Counted from the stretch's first letter, positions 22,817-35,250 are shown. The stretch: DNA of 64,000 nt from Linum tenue (GCA_946122785.1 CAMGYJ010000011.1:15686001-15750000); one strand, 5' to 3'. The notes: a model not told the origin generated them from the letters alone. Numbers and translations are program-made.

Positions 22817-24256
22817 CTAATCAATAGTTCGTGCTCTACGGCGAGAGGTGGTGCAATTTAAGGACTATCACGCGAAAGTTACACTCACACATACATACTC
22901 ATTGTTAACTGAATAATCATTGACGTATTAAATGAAAGGCTGAAAACAGTTTTTACCATATTAATTATAGGAGTCGTATCTAAAAAAATTAAATTACTTA
23001 GTTTTCATGATCGGTGAGGAGAAATATAGAAGCATCCTAGCAAGACTATTAACAAAGCATAAATCATTGACCATAAAGAAACCATTTTTCCGACAACATC
23101 ACACACTACCTAATTCCTAAGATGTTCTTAAACTTTTACATAATAAAAGAAATTTATCAACAGCTACAATCACGACCAAAGCCAAGCTACCTTACCCAGT
23201 TATACGCCATGCAATGAGCAGCTACTTTCACAATTGTTCTATATAAAATAAACAGTTTGTCAATGAAATTTCCAAGAAAGGTCTTCAAATTAATCATGTA
23301 AGCAGCCTTCTTTAAAATCCAAAAGCAACCCAAACTTGCCCCCTACAAACAAAAAAACGGAAAACACATTGATAAACAGAAACAACCAATTAACAAAATA
23401 AATGTTGCAAACTAATCAGTTGTGAGGTAATTAAAGAACCAGGTTAGGTTCTGAATTCCTTGTGTAATCACCAAAGAATAGATATAGCCATATCAATCTA
23501 TTGCCAATGGCAGAAATGGCGGTGATCCATCAACCTAAAACCACTCTCTAGTTGCAACTCAAGGAGCAAAAGGCACCCTACTTTTGAGAAGTGAACGCCG
23601 TGAAAGAAAGCTAGAATATAACTCAAATGAATCACAGTAGCAAACAACTTACTTTGGTTTGCCAAAATCACATCAATATCAATATTGATTCTGAGTCTAT
23701 GAAAAAAGGAAAAACATATCCATCAAGATCAACAAATCAAAGTTCAATAAGCAAATGGTAGAAACAATTCACAAAACAAAAGGAGAAAATGAAAGGATTG
23801 TAAAGCAAACCTGGCCAAAAACTGAAATATGTTACCATCACCAACTTTCATACTCCATCCAAGCTTCAACCGCACTAATCATGTTAGCAAATAACCAAAA
23901 CACCTATGATGTATATGGGATCAATGAAAAAACACGATAAGTCGATTGGATGCCTCAAAGCGTAAGTATAATATCCCATATCCTCCTGATTTCATGAAGC
24001 AAAGGGCTAGAACAAAGCACAAGATCAAGAACAGATAATGCCTACCTTAGTTCCAAGAGCGATTTTGGGGGTTGATAAACTACCTTGTAAATCTGGGATC
24101 CTCCCCAACACAAGCAAATATCTAAATGGAAAGGAAAAATTACATCAGGAAATGTAATCACATATTCAAGGAGTGTGATAGAAGAAAAAACGGAACTGGA
24201 AAATTACAATACCTCTAAATCATGGTTTAGTTCCAGGAACAAACTCCATTCTACCC
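22095..24256. other. Probable non-coding or intronic stretch
   Basis: AT-rich DNA with a (GAT)n(AAT)n microsatellite at 22756-22812. The short block GGGACAATAAG...GTTACTTGTTCTTTT near 22713 recurs near 26170, 26290 and 28110. Some minus-strand segments (for example 24060-24120) look exon-like, bounded by AG and GT, but give no long frame. Confidence 0.35.
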
Positions 24257-24971
24257 TTAAGTGTACATCTGGCAGGCAGTTGGCTGGAACCCCAAACTCT
24301 TCACTAGCTCCCCACTCTTGATTCGAAACTTAATCCTGCAAAAGTGGAAGAATCGGCAGAGTTAGTTATCAGAGAAAGAAATTGAATCAAATGAGGAATT
24401 GATGTCTAGAGTGTAGAGCCCATAACCATAGAAATGAAATGAAACCCACAAAGAATCCTATCATATTATTTAGAAGCTAGTTATATCATGAAATTTAACC
24501 AATGATATAAGATTCAGTAACAATGACTATGAGAGTTGGACTCAAATGACGGTCATAATAGGGGAAGTCCCTTAACTATGTTCTCCTACCATTATTAATC
24601 TACCTGTCATCTGTGATGGACCACCACCATGGTTTCCGCTCTCTGAAATCAAACGAAACGGGGGGAAAAAACTCAAGTTCATAGTGATAGTAGGAACATA
24701 TTACTGTCAAAGCATATGTCGAGGTCATTCATTACTCACCTATAGTCCTTTGTCTTGTAAGATTGATTACGACATCGCTTCCCAGCAATGAAGTCTGAGA
24801 ACTAAAGATACTTATAATTGACTCACTGAATATGGACTGACGACCATGGGTTCGAGACTATATGATGAATTCGACCTGTTAATGCATATAAGATGAATCC
24901 ATAAATAACTCGATGAAGAATCTTGAACATGTCGATGATGGCGTTGTGCTTGCACCGTTGATACAACGTAT
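24257..24971 (-). CDS. Possible small multi-exon ORF, minus strand
   Basis: Four putative exons join without a stop when AG/GT borders are used: 24971-24876, 24794-24740, 24642-24604 and 24335-24257. The phases agree at all three junctions. The peptide reads TLYQRCKHNAIIDMFK, ILHRVIYGFILYALTD, FIAGKRCRNQSYKTKDYR, ERKPWWWSITDD, then KFRIKSGELVKSLGFQ and a stop. An internal Met in the first exon would give about 75 residues. I do not recognise the family. A CT-repeat-rich segment near 25600 on the same strand could be its 5' UTR. It may be a captured or decayed gene inside the putative Helitron, or chance. Confidence is low. Confidence 0.3.
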
Positions 24972-25612
24972 CTTAAAAGATAAGGGGGGAAACTTAGCTG
25001 ACCGATCAGTATAGATATGATAAAACCAAAAGCACACAAAAGAAGAGATGAGGTCACTTACCTATGAATCATTTCCTTTGCCAATGAGGTAGCCAAACAG
25101 ACTTGCATCATGGTGGATTCTACCTAAGGATCTTCCCCAAATCGAGCATAAGGGAGGAGGAAATCACAAGCTCAAGAGAATACGTCTACTGAGTTACGTT
25201 GGAAGAAGCACCACAAACGCAAGGAATTGCATACATGTAGAGAGGAAGTGCAAATTAATAAAGACAGGAGAGGTGAGAAACCTGAAAAGAGGGGGAAATC
25301 GAATGAAAAATGTGGAATATGATAGTTACTTGGACTTGCAAAGGAAGTTCGAACATGGAACTGCATCGGAGAAGATCATCGAGATATTGATTCAGAAGCC
25401 ACTGTTGTCGCCTCCGATTAGGTGAGCGCTTTGAAGAAGACGACGGTGATCGTTCCGATTGATGAAGGCTGGATGGATTTTGGTGGCGGTCGTTCGAAAG
25501 GATCCTCTCCGCCGAATTGACAGATTCGCTAAAGAAGCATAGTTTCCGGCAAGGCGCTCGGTGGCTCTGAGTTTTTTGCTCGAAGCCGCAGACCAGAGAG
25601 AAGGGAGTGGAA

Positions 25613-25665
<53 letters not shown>
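25613..25665. repeat. Compound (TG)n(AG)n microsatellite
   Basis: About ten TG units (25613-25632) run straight into about sixteen GA units (25633-25665). On the minus strand this is a (CT)n(CA)n tract typical of plant promoters and 5' UTRs. Confidence 0.95.
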
Positions 25666-25667
<2 letters not shown>

Positions 25668-26129
25668 TGGCTTACTTGTGACTGTGAGTTGTCCCTCACT
25701 TCGCCGGGCTTGTTTCAATTTCAAGAGAGAGTAAAGCAAGGATTGAGGATTGTTCCCGGTAGGTGAAATAAGCGGATCAAAATAAAAACACCAACATGGC
25801 TCTTAGGTCCACCAAGTAACTCACTCAAAATATCTTTGTCCCTCTCTTTCCTTGGGCCATCCACCAAGCGAGAAAATAGCCATACACTTGAGGCTGGCGC
25901 GACTTTCGTGGCAGAAGAAAGAAGCAAAAGAGAGAGGCCCAAAGCAGCTGTGAGACACGGCAAGTGAGGCCCACCACAGTGTAACAAGCCATGAGAAGGT
26001 CATGAATAGTAAACCGTTTCTAGGCAAACAGTAAAATTAGTATGGTATAAATAAGAATTGGATGTTTGTGCAAATTACTTCTTCTAATGTAAAACGTGTT
26101 CCCGAAGCAAAACTCGTTAATACCGGTTT

Positions 26130-28050
26130 CAACACGTGTGAAACTCGTTACTGACGCAAAACTCGTCGAGAGAATAGTAACTTTGTTGCTTGTTCTTTTA
26201 AAAGAGATGAAGATAATAACGATAATACTTACGGTTAATTACAAATGGTCAAATGTTAGATGACAAAAATTACAAAAAAGACCTCATTGATGGGACACTA
26301 AGAAATAATAACTTTGTTACTTGTGAAACTCGTCCTCAACGCAAGAGTCGTCAACACCAGTAGAATTAGATCGAGTACCCATTGACTTAAACTAAAAAAT
26401 CTTAATTGCAAATAGAGCACCTGTTGACTTGGATTCAACGTCGGTTCAATTAGAATATTTGATTAGTTAATAAAAAAATGTAAATAATAAAAAAGAGTGT
26501 GAAACTCGTCCTTAATGCAAAAGTCGCCAACACTAGTCGAATTAGGTCGAGCACCTATAGACTTGGATTCAATTTTGGTTCATTTAGAACTTTAATTAGT
26601 TAATAAAAATGTAAATAAAAAAAACGTATGAAACTCGCCCTCAACGGAAAAGTCGTTAACACTAGTAGAATTATATCGAATGACCATTGACTTAAACCAA
26701 AAAATCTTAATTGTCAACACTAGTCTTCAACACCGGTCGAATTAGGTCGAGCACCTATTGACTTGGATTTAATTTGGGTTCAATTAAAACATTTTATTAG
26801 TTAATAAAAAAATATAAATAATAAAAAAAACGTGTGAAACTCGTCCTCAATGCAAAAGTCGTCAACACCGGTTGAATTAAACAAAAAAAGTCTTAACTGC
26901 CAACATTGATCTTCAACACCGGTCGAACACCTATTGACTTAGATTTAATTAGGGTTCAATTAGAATATTTTATTAGTTAATAAAAAAATTATAAATAAAA
27001 AAAATGTGTGAAACTCGTCCTCAATGCAAAAGTCATCAACACCGGTTGAATTATTTCGAATACCCGTTGACTTGGATTCAATTTGGGTTCAATTAGAACA
27101 TTATTTGATTAGTTAATAAAAATTTAAATAATAAAAAATCGTGTGAAACTCGTACTCAACGCAAAATTCGTTAACATTAATCGAATTAGATCGAATACCC
27201 CTTGACTTAAACGAAAAAATCTTAATTGCCAACACTGGTCGTCAACACCGGTCAAATTAGGTCGAGCACCTATTGACTTGGATTCAATTTCGGTTCAATT
27301 ATAACATTTGATTAGTTAATAAAAATTTGAATAAAAAAAGCGTGTGAAACTCGTCCTCAATGCAAAAGTCGTCAACACCGATCGAATTAGATCGAATATC
27401 CGTTGACCTAAACTAAAAAATCTTAATTGGCAACACTGATCGTGAAAATCGATCGAATTAAGTCGAGCACCTATTGACTTGGATTCAATTTGGGTTCAAT
27501 TAGAACATTTGATTAGTTCATATAAAAATTTAAATTATAAAAAAGCATTTCAAAATCATCCTCAATGCAAAAGTCGTCAACACCAGTCGAATTAGGTCGA
27601 ATACCCATTGACTTAAACCAAAAAAGCTTAATTGCCAACAGTGGTGGAGTCATGTCGATCACCTATTGGCTTGGATTCAATTTGGGTCAATCGGAACATT
27701 TGATTAGTTTAAATTAATAATAAAAAAGCGTGTGAAACTTGTCCTCAACGTTATAGTCGTCAACACCTGTCGAATTAGATAGAATACCTATTGACTTGGT
27801 TCAATTGGGTTTAATTGTCATAAGCTAATTTGAGTTCAAAGTCTAAATGACACTAATAACAAAAAAAGCTTAAATGTCGTTAAAATGAAAGCAAAGGCAA
27901 GCGAGGTGAGTTTTCAACAAATTAACACCGACCCAACACGTCACCTCGACGCAAAAGTCATAAACACCGATCGAATTAGATCGAATGCTCATTGACTTGG
28001 TTCAATTGGGTTCAATTGTCATAAGCTAATTAATTAGAATCTCAATTGCA
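26130..28050. repeat. Degenerate array of ~130-205-bp units (AAACTCGTC array)
   Basis: About ten to eleven units, each starting near GTGTGAAACTCGTCCTCAA and holding AAAAGTCGTCAACACCGGTC, GAATTAGRTCGA, CCTATTGACTTGGATTCAAT and GATTAGTTAATAAAAA. Start points include about 26130, 26322, 26501, 26629, 26836, 27008, 27143, 27345, 27550, 27733 and 27943. Longer units appear to be two half-units. No coding capacity. It lies on the right side of the putative Helitron region. Confidence 0.85.
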
Positions 28051-28535
28051 TTTAAACCCCTACAAGCTTTGGTTAATTACAAAATGAACATCTCTTGTGA
28101 TGAGACACTATGCAATAGTAACTTGGTTACTTGTTCTTTTAATAAGATAAAATAAAAATAATTTCTTTGCTTTTCTCGTACTTATGAATATCCCTTAGCA
28201 TGGGTAGGAACCAAAATGAACGTATTGTCCTCCGCTTGCCAAACTATGGACCCTTCCATCGTGAAGATTGTAGGCGCCATAGTGACTAGGATAATCCCCC
28301 AGACCTAATAGAAGTGGTTCCCTCTGATTCCATTCGCATCGTGGAACGGGTCGTAATTAGTTGCAGTAAGAGTGAAGGCCTGGTGGGATCCAACGAACAC
28401 AGCGTACCCAATTGATCGCGCTTTCTCCTGATGATGATCCCTCGGATGCTGCTGCTAACTTGGACACCACGTTATCGAAACCGCGATTAATGTAGTCGTA
28501 GGAACGTGGACAGAGCAGGATTAGGAGGAGTTCGC

Positions 28536-29161
28536 GGGGCGAAGCCAGGATTTTGATTCTGGAGGGGCCAAAAATTGAAAAGTTTTACGTATTTCTTACT
28601 TCTTCAATAAATTGCATAAGTAAATTGTTAATTCATATTTAGATAAAAAATTTAAATATTTTAATTAGATGAAACGGAAATTATTATTCATTTGTAATTA
28701 ATTTTCATTTACGATTGCTAATAATTTATGAACTAGTCAAATAGAAGATGTGAAAACAATAGAATATAAACTAGTCAAACTGGGATAAGTGAAAAAGTTC
28801 ATGTGAAAACAAAATACAAAATGAATATAAACATAATGTTATTAGCTACAAAATGTGGAAAGTTTTTGTGAAAACAAAACACAAAATGAATACAAACCTG
28901 ATGTTATTAGGCACAAAATTAATTGTGCAATGCAAGGGAGGGGATTCGAACCCTGCACCTTTGGTGTGAAAACAAAATACAAAATGAATACAAACCTGAT
29001 GTTATTAGGCACAAAATTAATTGTGCAATGGAAAAAGAAGTGCTCACCACCAGACTACAACAGCAACCTTGTATCATTTATGCCTATTCAGATGTATTTA
29101 TAAATTCCCGGGGGGGGGGGGGGGCCATGGCCCCCCCAGCCCATGGGCTGGCTTCGCCCCT
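28536..29161. mobile_element. hAT-type MITE with internal tandem duplication and poly-G
   Basis: The ends are GGGGCGAAGCCAGG and CTGGCTTCGCCCCT, inverted repeats, flanked by the 8-bp duplication GAGTTCGC (28528-28535 and 29162-29169). The target is the F-box gene. Inside, a block of about 105 bp (AAAATGAATACAAACCTGAT...) is tandemly repeated at 28870-29036. Near the right end is a run of 16 G (29109-29124). The segment GGGGATTCGAACCCTGCACC resembles a tRNA T-arm but no tRNA fold is present. Confidence 0.9.
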
Positions 29162-29593
29162 GAGTTCGCCGCACAGGTCAGCCAAGTAGAACTTGATGTT
29201 GTACTTGTAACTGGAAGAGAGAGGGAACGACTTCATGGTAGGCCGCCCCTCCGCCGGCGTTGTTAGGTTCGAAATAACATACAGATTCACGCAATCCACC
29301 ACGTACAGGCTTCCTCCGACGTAGTTGGCAGCCCAGGCCCGACGGTCGAGGTACCACGAATCCCGACCCATCTCCTCCCAATCATAATTACTACCGGCCT
29401 TGCACCATGCCAACGTGACGCTCAAAACCTTGAACAGAAGGAAGACGTGGCAATCACAGCTGGCGTGGGGGAGGAGTTGAGGACACTCATGATGACGTGG
29501 CGTGGCTCGACGGGGAAAGGCAGGGGCGGGAGGGGGACGGTGGATTTGATGATGGGGTTCCGGAGGTAGAGGTGGAGCGGTGCGCGTGGGTTG

Positions 29594-30024
29594 TGAGAAG
29601 AAAAGTAAAAGATAGGGTTTTGTGAAAGGATTCTCAACTGAGAGCCTTCTAGTTTTCGTTTTCATTTATATACCAATCTGTACAAAATTAAAGGTAATTA
29701 ACAACGGCTAATCTATAGTGTTACCTAACTGCTCAAACTATCCAATAGAGTATGTACAGCTGGATAACTAACATATAAAACTAATTAAGTAAAACGACAG
29801 CGTTGATGGAAGGTTGGAGATCTACGTTTCTTTGCACAGCAGAATGTCGACGTTTCGCTCCAGTCCCCTTGGACAGAAGGGGAACGACGTCGTTCTAACC
29901 TGATTCAATGCTGCTCTTCGTGAGATCCCTTTCTCTGGCTTCATCCATACAGCAGCAGCTTGTTGCAGACTGAACAATGGAGATCACGTTACTGTTGTTG
30001 GTGGTTCATCTCATCACTCCAATA
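29594..30024 (-). repeat. 3' LTR of the second copia element
   Basis: 431 bp, partner of 35251-35681; outer flank GGTTG. Confidence 0.9.
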
Positions 30025-30566
30025 CCCCCCCCCCCCCCCGAAGTTGGCGAGGGTCTTCCAGAAACTCCAAGTTTGGACAACAAAAGGTTGAAACGATCGA
30101 TGCCCAAGCTTTTTGTGAACAAATCTGCAAGTTGGTGGACAGAAGATAAATGCTGCAAATTTATCAATCCATTGGTTAATCTCTCCCTGATAACATGACA
30201 ATCCACTTCGATGTATTTTGTTCGTTCATGAAAAACTGGGTTTCTGGCAATATGAATGGCTGACTGGTTGTCACAAAATACCATGGCTGGTGAGGAATGA
30301 TCAATTTCAAAATCTGCAAGTAACCTAACCAGCCACTAAACTTCACAACTAGGATGAGCTAGAGCTTTGTATTCTGCCTCAGAGGACGATTTAGACACAG
30401 TATTCTGCTTTTTACTCTTCCAACTTATCAAATCCTTACCAAGAAAGGTGCAAAACCCTGTGATGGACCTCCTTGAATCTGGGCAAGTAGCCCAATCAGA
30501 ATCACTAAATCCAGTTAGCTGTATAGATGAATCACTGGGATAAAATAAACCTTGCCCTGGGGAATT
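30025..30566 (-). pseudogene. Copia RNase H domain
   Basis: After a stop at 30567 the minus strand reads [20 protein letters not shown], then [17 protein letters not shown] (stop) and MVFCDNQSAIHIARNPVFHE, ending ADLFTKSLGIDRFNLLLSKL. The D, E and D residues of the copia RNase H active site are visible. This domain removes the RNA strand during reverse transcription. Two stops break it. Confidence 0.9.
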
Positions 30567-31704
30567 CTAAAGGTGCATGAACACTCTGTGTAATGCTTTG
30601 TTGTGCACAGTTGTTGGAGCATCTTGAAATTGACACAACTCTTGCACAACAAAGGTGATGTATGGTCTGGTGTTGTTCAAGTACTGAAGCTTTCCAATGA
30701 GGTATTTGAACAGGGGAAGATCAAGGTAAGGGTCCCCATCAGAAGCAGATAACACTTGCTCTACACTTGATAGGGTCTTTGCTGGTTTGCACTCATCAAA
30801 ACCAGCTTTCCTTAAAAGCTCAACACAATACTTTCGTTGGCATACATGAATCCCCTTTTCCGTTCTGCTGACTTCCAACCCAAGAAAGTACTGTAGCTCA
30901 CCCAGGTCCTTCATCTTAAATAATGACATGAGCATTGTCTTGACTTCCTTGATTGCCTCAAGACTGACACTACCTATCACTATATCATCAACATAAACAA
31001 TCAAAAAAACCAAGTGACCCTGAACATTGGATAGGAAGATGGAGTAATCAGCAAAAGATTGCTTGAAACCATTACTGAGTAAGAACTCAGTTAACTTAGC
31101 ATACCACATTCGACTAGCTTGCTTAAGTCCATAAAGGGACTTCTTAATCCTACAAACCTTTCTCTTATACTCTGGTCAATCCCTCAAACCTGGTGGCAAT
31201 TCCATTTATACTACTTCATCAAGCTCTCCATTCAGGAATGCATTATTAACATCCATCTGGTGCAGGTGCCATTTATGAATGGAAGCAACAGCAAGAAGCA
31301 TTTTGACTGAAGTAATCTTGCCCACAGGAGAGTAGGTATCATAGTAGTCAATCCCATATATTTGAGTATAACCTTTGGCCTCTACTCTTGCCTTAAACCT
31401 CTCTAAGTTACCATATGCCTTGTATTTAGTTTTGTATACCCATGTAGAGCCAATAGGCTTAACCCCCCAGGCAAGTCAGTAATGTCCCTTGTGTCATTAG
31501 CCTGAAGAGCGGTAAACTCCTCATTCATAGGTGCATTCCATCAAGGATCTTTGCTGCTTCAGCATAGCTCACTGGTTCCTCATTGGTAAGCAGGGCCATG
31601 GCAAAGTGTTGTTGTGGAGCAGTGAGGTGGGACATACTGACTTGGATCATTCCCATATAAAAGTCATCATATTTCTTGGGAAAGACATGTTGCCTGGTGG
31701 ATTT
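30567..31704 (-). pseudogene. Copia reverse transcriptase (second element)
   Basis: Reading on the minus strand from the solo-LTR insertion: [58 protein letters not shown] and [18 protein letters not shown] (stop). Then KSLYGLKQASRMWYAKL and the catalytic YVDDIVIG (near 30970-31000), followed by GELQYFLGLEVSRTEKGIHV. All RVT_2 landmarks are present, with two stops in the palm region. The 5' side is separated by the solo LTR from the integrase tail. Confidence 0.92.
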
Positions 31705-33171
31705 TGTGATATCTCGATTTTGGATTTGGGTTCAACAACAACTACCAGGTGAATTGGATCAACATGTCCAGTCAAGTTGGCATTTTGCTCATCACTTTTG
31801 AGTCAAGTTGTGAAACGAAAAAGGCAGTGAGTCACTCAAGGTTACACGAGCGCTACAAGGTAAAGAAATGTATGTGATGAAAGGGCTACTAACGAAGTAG
31901 TAATAAATCTCTCGGTTCCCAGGGCAAACGAACAATAAGACTGCCTTCCATTCTTAGAGTGGCCTCACGATCGACCGGTGGTGAGAGTATGCGGCTGCAA
32001 TTGATTTTAGTGAAGGGAGATCGATATTGGACAGTAGCTTATCAAATTCAATCAGTTTCTACTTAAGGTGAGTGTAAAGGGGGTAAATTCTACGTCTTGC
32101 GGTTTTTCAATTATTTGCTCTGAGTAATTTCAAGTATTGATTTACGTGATGAATGTGCCGTATTTGATTCATGTTAGATTGCATGATTATGTTTGATGAT
32201 ATGTGCATTAGTTGAGATATGATTTGAAGTGAATGTGTATGAGTTTATCTCTTACTTTGAGGCTTTACGTTTAAGAGTTATTGTTAAAGTTTAAGAACAA
32301 GTTCTTTTTAAGAAGTAACTCACCTTCAAGAAGGTGAAGTCGTTTTAAGTGTTTTTAGTCACTAGCGCCAGTCCGTTGCCATTTGAGATCTTTGAGGCAT
32401 AGCAGCAGTTATGCTCTTGAGATATTTAAGTTGAGCAGCAGTTATGCTCTTCAGAATCGTGGAAGAAGAGCCTTCCACGATAAGTTTAAGTTTAAGGAAA
32501 GCCTGGAGGGTTTCTCATACGTATGATTTGGGAAACCGGACTAGCTAGTGAGGGATCCCCCGTGTCAGTCAAAAGTTTAAGTCAAGATTTGAGCTTTAAG
32601 AAGGGAGAGTAAATTTAGCTCCCGCACAGTTTTAAGAGTTAAGTTTTTTAGAGTGGAAGTACAAACAACTTCCACAAGTTTAAGTTAAGTGTCTGAAGTA
32701 AAGTAATCAAGTACTAGAGATTTTAAACGTAAGTGCATAGACTGACCCCATCTCACTCACCAGGATTTAGTAAAGGAATGAGCAAGAACTAGATCGATAG
32801 TTGCAACTAGAGGAGCAGTTAGTGAGCAGCAAGATCGAGAAAGTTGTTCGAGGCAAGCCAGCTAGAGGAGGATAGTACAAGCGTCACTGAAGGTGCCAGA
32901 GATCGAATCCGAGCAGACAACAAAGTAGAGTTTTAGTTATTGCTTTACAATTATGAGTAGTGACTGGAGATTCAGATTAAGATTTTATGATACAGGTTTG
33001 CCCAAGTGTTAGGGCTTTGTTTTAAGAAATTAAAGTTTATCCTCGGTATTTTGTCAAGTTATTTATGAAAAGTTTCTGTTATTTTCCCAAGTATTTTCAG
33101 TTCTTATTTGTTTCATGATTTATAAAGGGTATTTTGGTAAAAGTAGTACTCGGTCGGGTTAGGTTGTTACA
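31705..33171 (+). mobile_element. Solo LTR of a Ty3/gypsy-type family
   Basis: 1467 bp from TGTGATATCTCGATTTTGG to GGTTGTTACA, flanked by GATTT on both sides (31700-31704 and 33172-33176). It lies inside the copia pol region, whose frame (VVPPRKS, then RQHVFPKKYDDFYMG) resumes exactly once the LTR and one GATTT are removed. It is homologous to the split LTR ending at 16744. Solo LTRs form by recombination between the two LTRs of a full element. Confidence 0.93.
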
Positions 33172-33176
33172 GATTT

Positions 33177-34640
33177 TCTAGGGGGGACTACTGGTGTGGT
33201 GGATGAAGAAGGAATGGAAGTAGTGGTAATGGGAGTTTGGTGTGGACTGGATGGAGAAGGAAGATAATCATCTTCACTATCAGAATCAGATGGGAAGTGA
33301 GGGACAGCAGGAGGGCAAAGTGTGATTGGAGACGGTGAAATGGGAGAAGCTCCAGAAGAATTAGGAACTATAGAAGGAGTGGCAAAGGGTTGGAAGGAAT
33401 TGTCATCAATGAATGGAGGAATTGATGAGACAGGAACGGTAGTAGATGTAGCAGGCTGGGAAGATTTGAGGGGGAGAATGTCTTCATGGAATATGACATC
33501 TTGGCTAACAAAGACTCGATTAGAGTCAAGATCAAGGATTTTCAAACCTTTAATGCCATTAGGAATGCCAAGAAAGACACATTTTCTGGCTCGAGGTGCA
33601 AATTTGGACTTATGGCCACCAACAACAGTAGCATATGCAAGGCAGCCAAACACTCGTAGGCTCATGTAATCAGGGGGAACGTGATAAAGCATTTCTAATG
33701 GGGATTTATAATGAAGAATTGGTGTAGGAGTACGGTTGATGAGGTAAGCAGCATGGAGAACAAAATCACCCCAGAATGTAAGGGTGAGACCATACTGGAA
33801 CTTAAAGGAGCGAGCTACATTGAGCAAATGCTAGTGTTTACGTTCAACACGGCCATTCTATTGGGTTGTGTAAACACATCTCATCTCATGAGAGATGCCA
33901 TGAGTACGATAGAAATCAGCCATATGAAATTCTTGGCCTTGATCAGTTCTGATAGTTTTAATAGGTTTAGAAAATTGGTTGTGAACCATAAGGCAGAATG
34001 ATTGCAGAAGGGGATCGGCTTCAGATTTAGATTTTATTAGGAAAACCCAAACAGCACGACTGTGGTCATCCACAATGGTGAGGAAGTAAGAGTAACCATC
34101 TCTAATAACAGCATTCAATGGTCCCCAAATATCCACATGGAGTAAAGAGAAAACATCAGAATTGACAGAAGAGCTGCTGGAAAAAGGCAGCCCTTTTTGT
34201 TTAGACAAATAACATGTCTCACAATGTTTAGAAGAAGGAAGAGCAACATCATTACAAACATTTTTAACTGTTCTCATCCTAGACAAAGATGGATGGCCTA
34301 ATCTGGCATGCCAGATATCAGAAACTGAGGATGAAGAACTGGAAACTCCTGCTGCAAATTTGGAAGGATAGGCTGTGGAATTGAATATTGGTGGCTTGGA
34401 ATCAGAGAAAAGGTAGAGGCACTTATCCACTTGGGCTAAACCAATCTTCCTCCTAGTAATAAGGTCTTGAATGGTACAAAAATTGGATTGGAAGACTAGT
34501 GAGACAGGGTGGTTTTTGGTTAACTTACTTACAAAAACTGAAAGGACGGAATGAATAGGACTTGGGTAAGAAACAATCCACATGGCAACCTGACTATCCC
34601 TATATGAGTGGCTTTAACATGGTGTCCATTAGGAACAAAA
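33177..34640 (-). pseudogene. Copia integrase (second element)
   Basis: The minus strand begins with a frame-shifted post-protease segment (VFVPNGHHVKATHIGIVRLP). Next is the pre-integrase zinc region (WHARLGHPSLSRM ... CETCYLSKQKG). The catalytic core has HVDIWGP, RTDQGQEF and GRVERKH (D, D, E); a stop lies just before NGRVERKH. The C-terminal region (LRVFGCLAYATVVGGHKSKF, CVFLGIPNGIKG) runs into a Ser/Pro-rich linker that stops at the solo LTR. Inactive. Confidence 0.92.
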
Positions 34641-35166
34641 ACATTAACTCTTGAACAAGCTAGAAATATGCTCTTTGAGCTCATACACCCTAATATAGTC
34701 TTCCTGACTAAATCTGTCTCGCAGATTGTCCCAAACTTCCTTAGCTACACGAAATGGCACATCGTTATTCGCAATATCATCAGACAGCAAGTTGTAGATC
34801 CAACATCGCACTGTACTATCACAACGATGCCAAGACTTCCAAATCGGATCAGTAACTTGAGGGACTGGAATCATACCATTGATGAACTGTAGTTTGTTCT
34901 TAGTGCTAAGAGCAAGCTCCATCATCTGACTCTAGAGGTTGTAGTTCTGGTCAGTCAGTTTAATAGAAATTATGAGGAGGAAGGTAGTAAGGATTGAGGT
35001 ATGGATCTTCGTATCTGGGTGTTTGAGGTGGTGTCTAAAGTAGGGTTTGTAATGGGTGTGGTTTTGGAGTAGGGTTTGCAGTGGATGCTGGACCTTGATT
35101 CTCATATCCCGGCGACTCAGAGCCATCAGAGACATGGCCATCAACTCCAACTCCTCGATCAGACAT
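34640..35166 (-). pseudogene. Copia gag N-terminal fragment (second element)
   Basis: Starts at MSDRGVGVDGHVSDG (35166) with a Pro/Thr-rich leader. It shifts frame near LTDQNYNL and continues with MMELALSTKNKLQFINGMIP, VRCWIYNLLSDDIANN and WDNLRDRFSQEDYIRVYELK. This is the first third of a UBN2-type Gag. The rest, with the zinc knuckle and protease, is deleted. Confidence 0.85.
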
Positions 35167-35250
35167 AGAGACAAAGAATGCTAAAGGCGATCAGGAATTG
35201 GAAAATTGGAGTTGAGATCTAGGGTAGAGAGCAACCAGGCTCTGATACCA

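Noticed and set aside
25392..26027. Minus-strand open frames up to 115 codons across the (TG)n(AG)n tract
   Set aside because: They read through a microsatellite as SLSLSLSHTHTH and show no family resemblance; more likely leader or promoter sequence.
26130..28050. CRISPR-like regular repeats
   Set aside because: Units are long, uneven and divergent without unique spacers of constant size, and the genome is a plant's.
28940..28975. Possible tRNA gene from the GGATTCGAACCC motif
   Set aside because: No acceptor, D or anticodon arm can be formed around it; it lies inside a MITE repeat.
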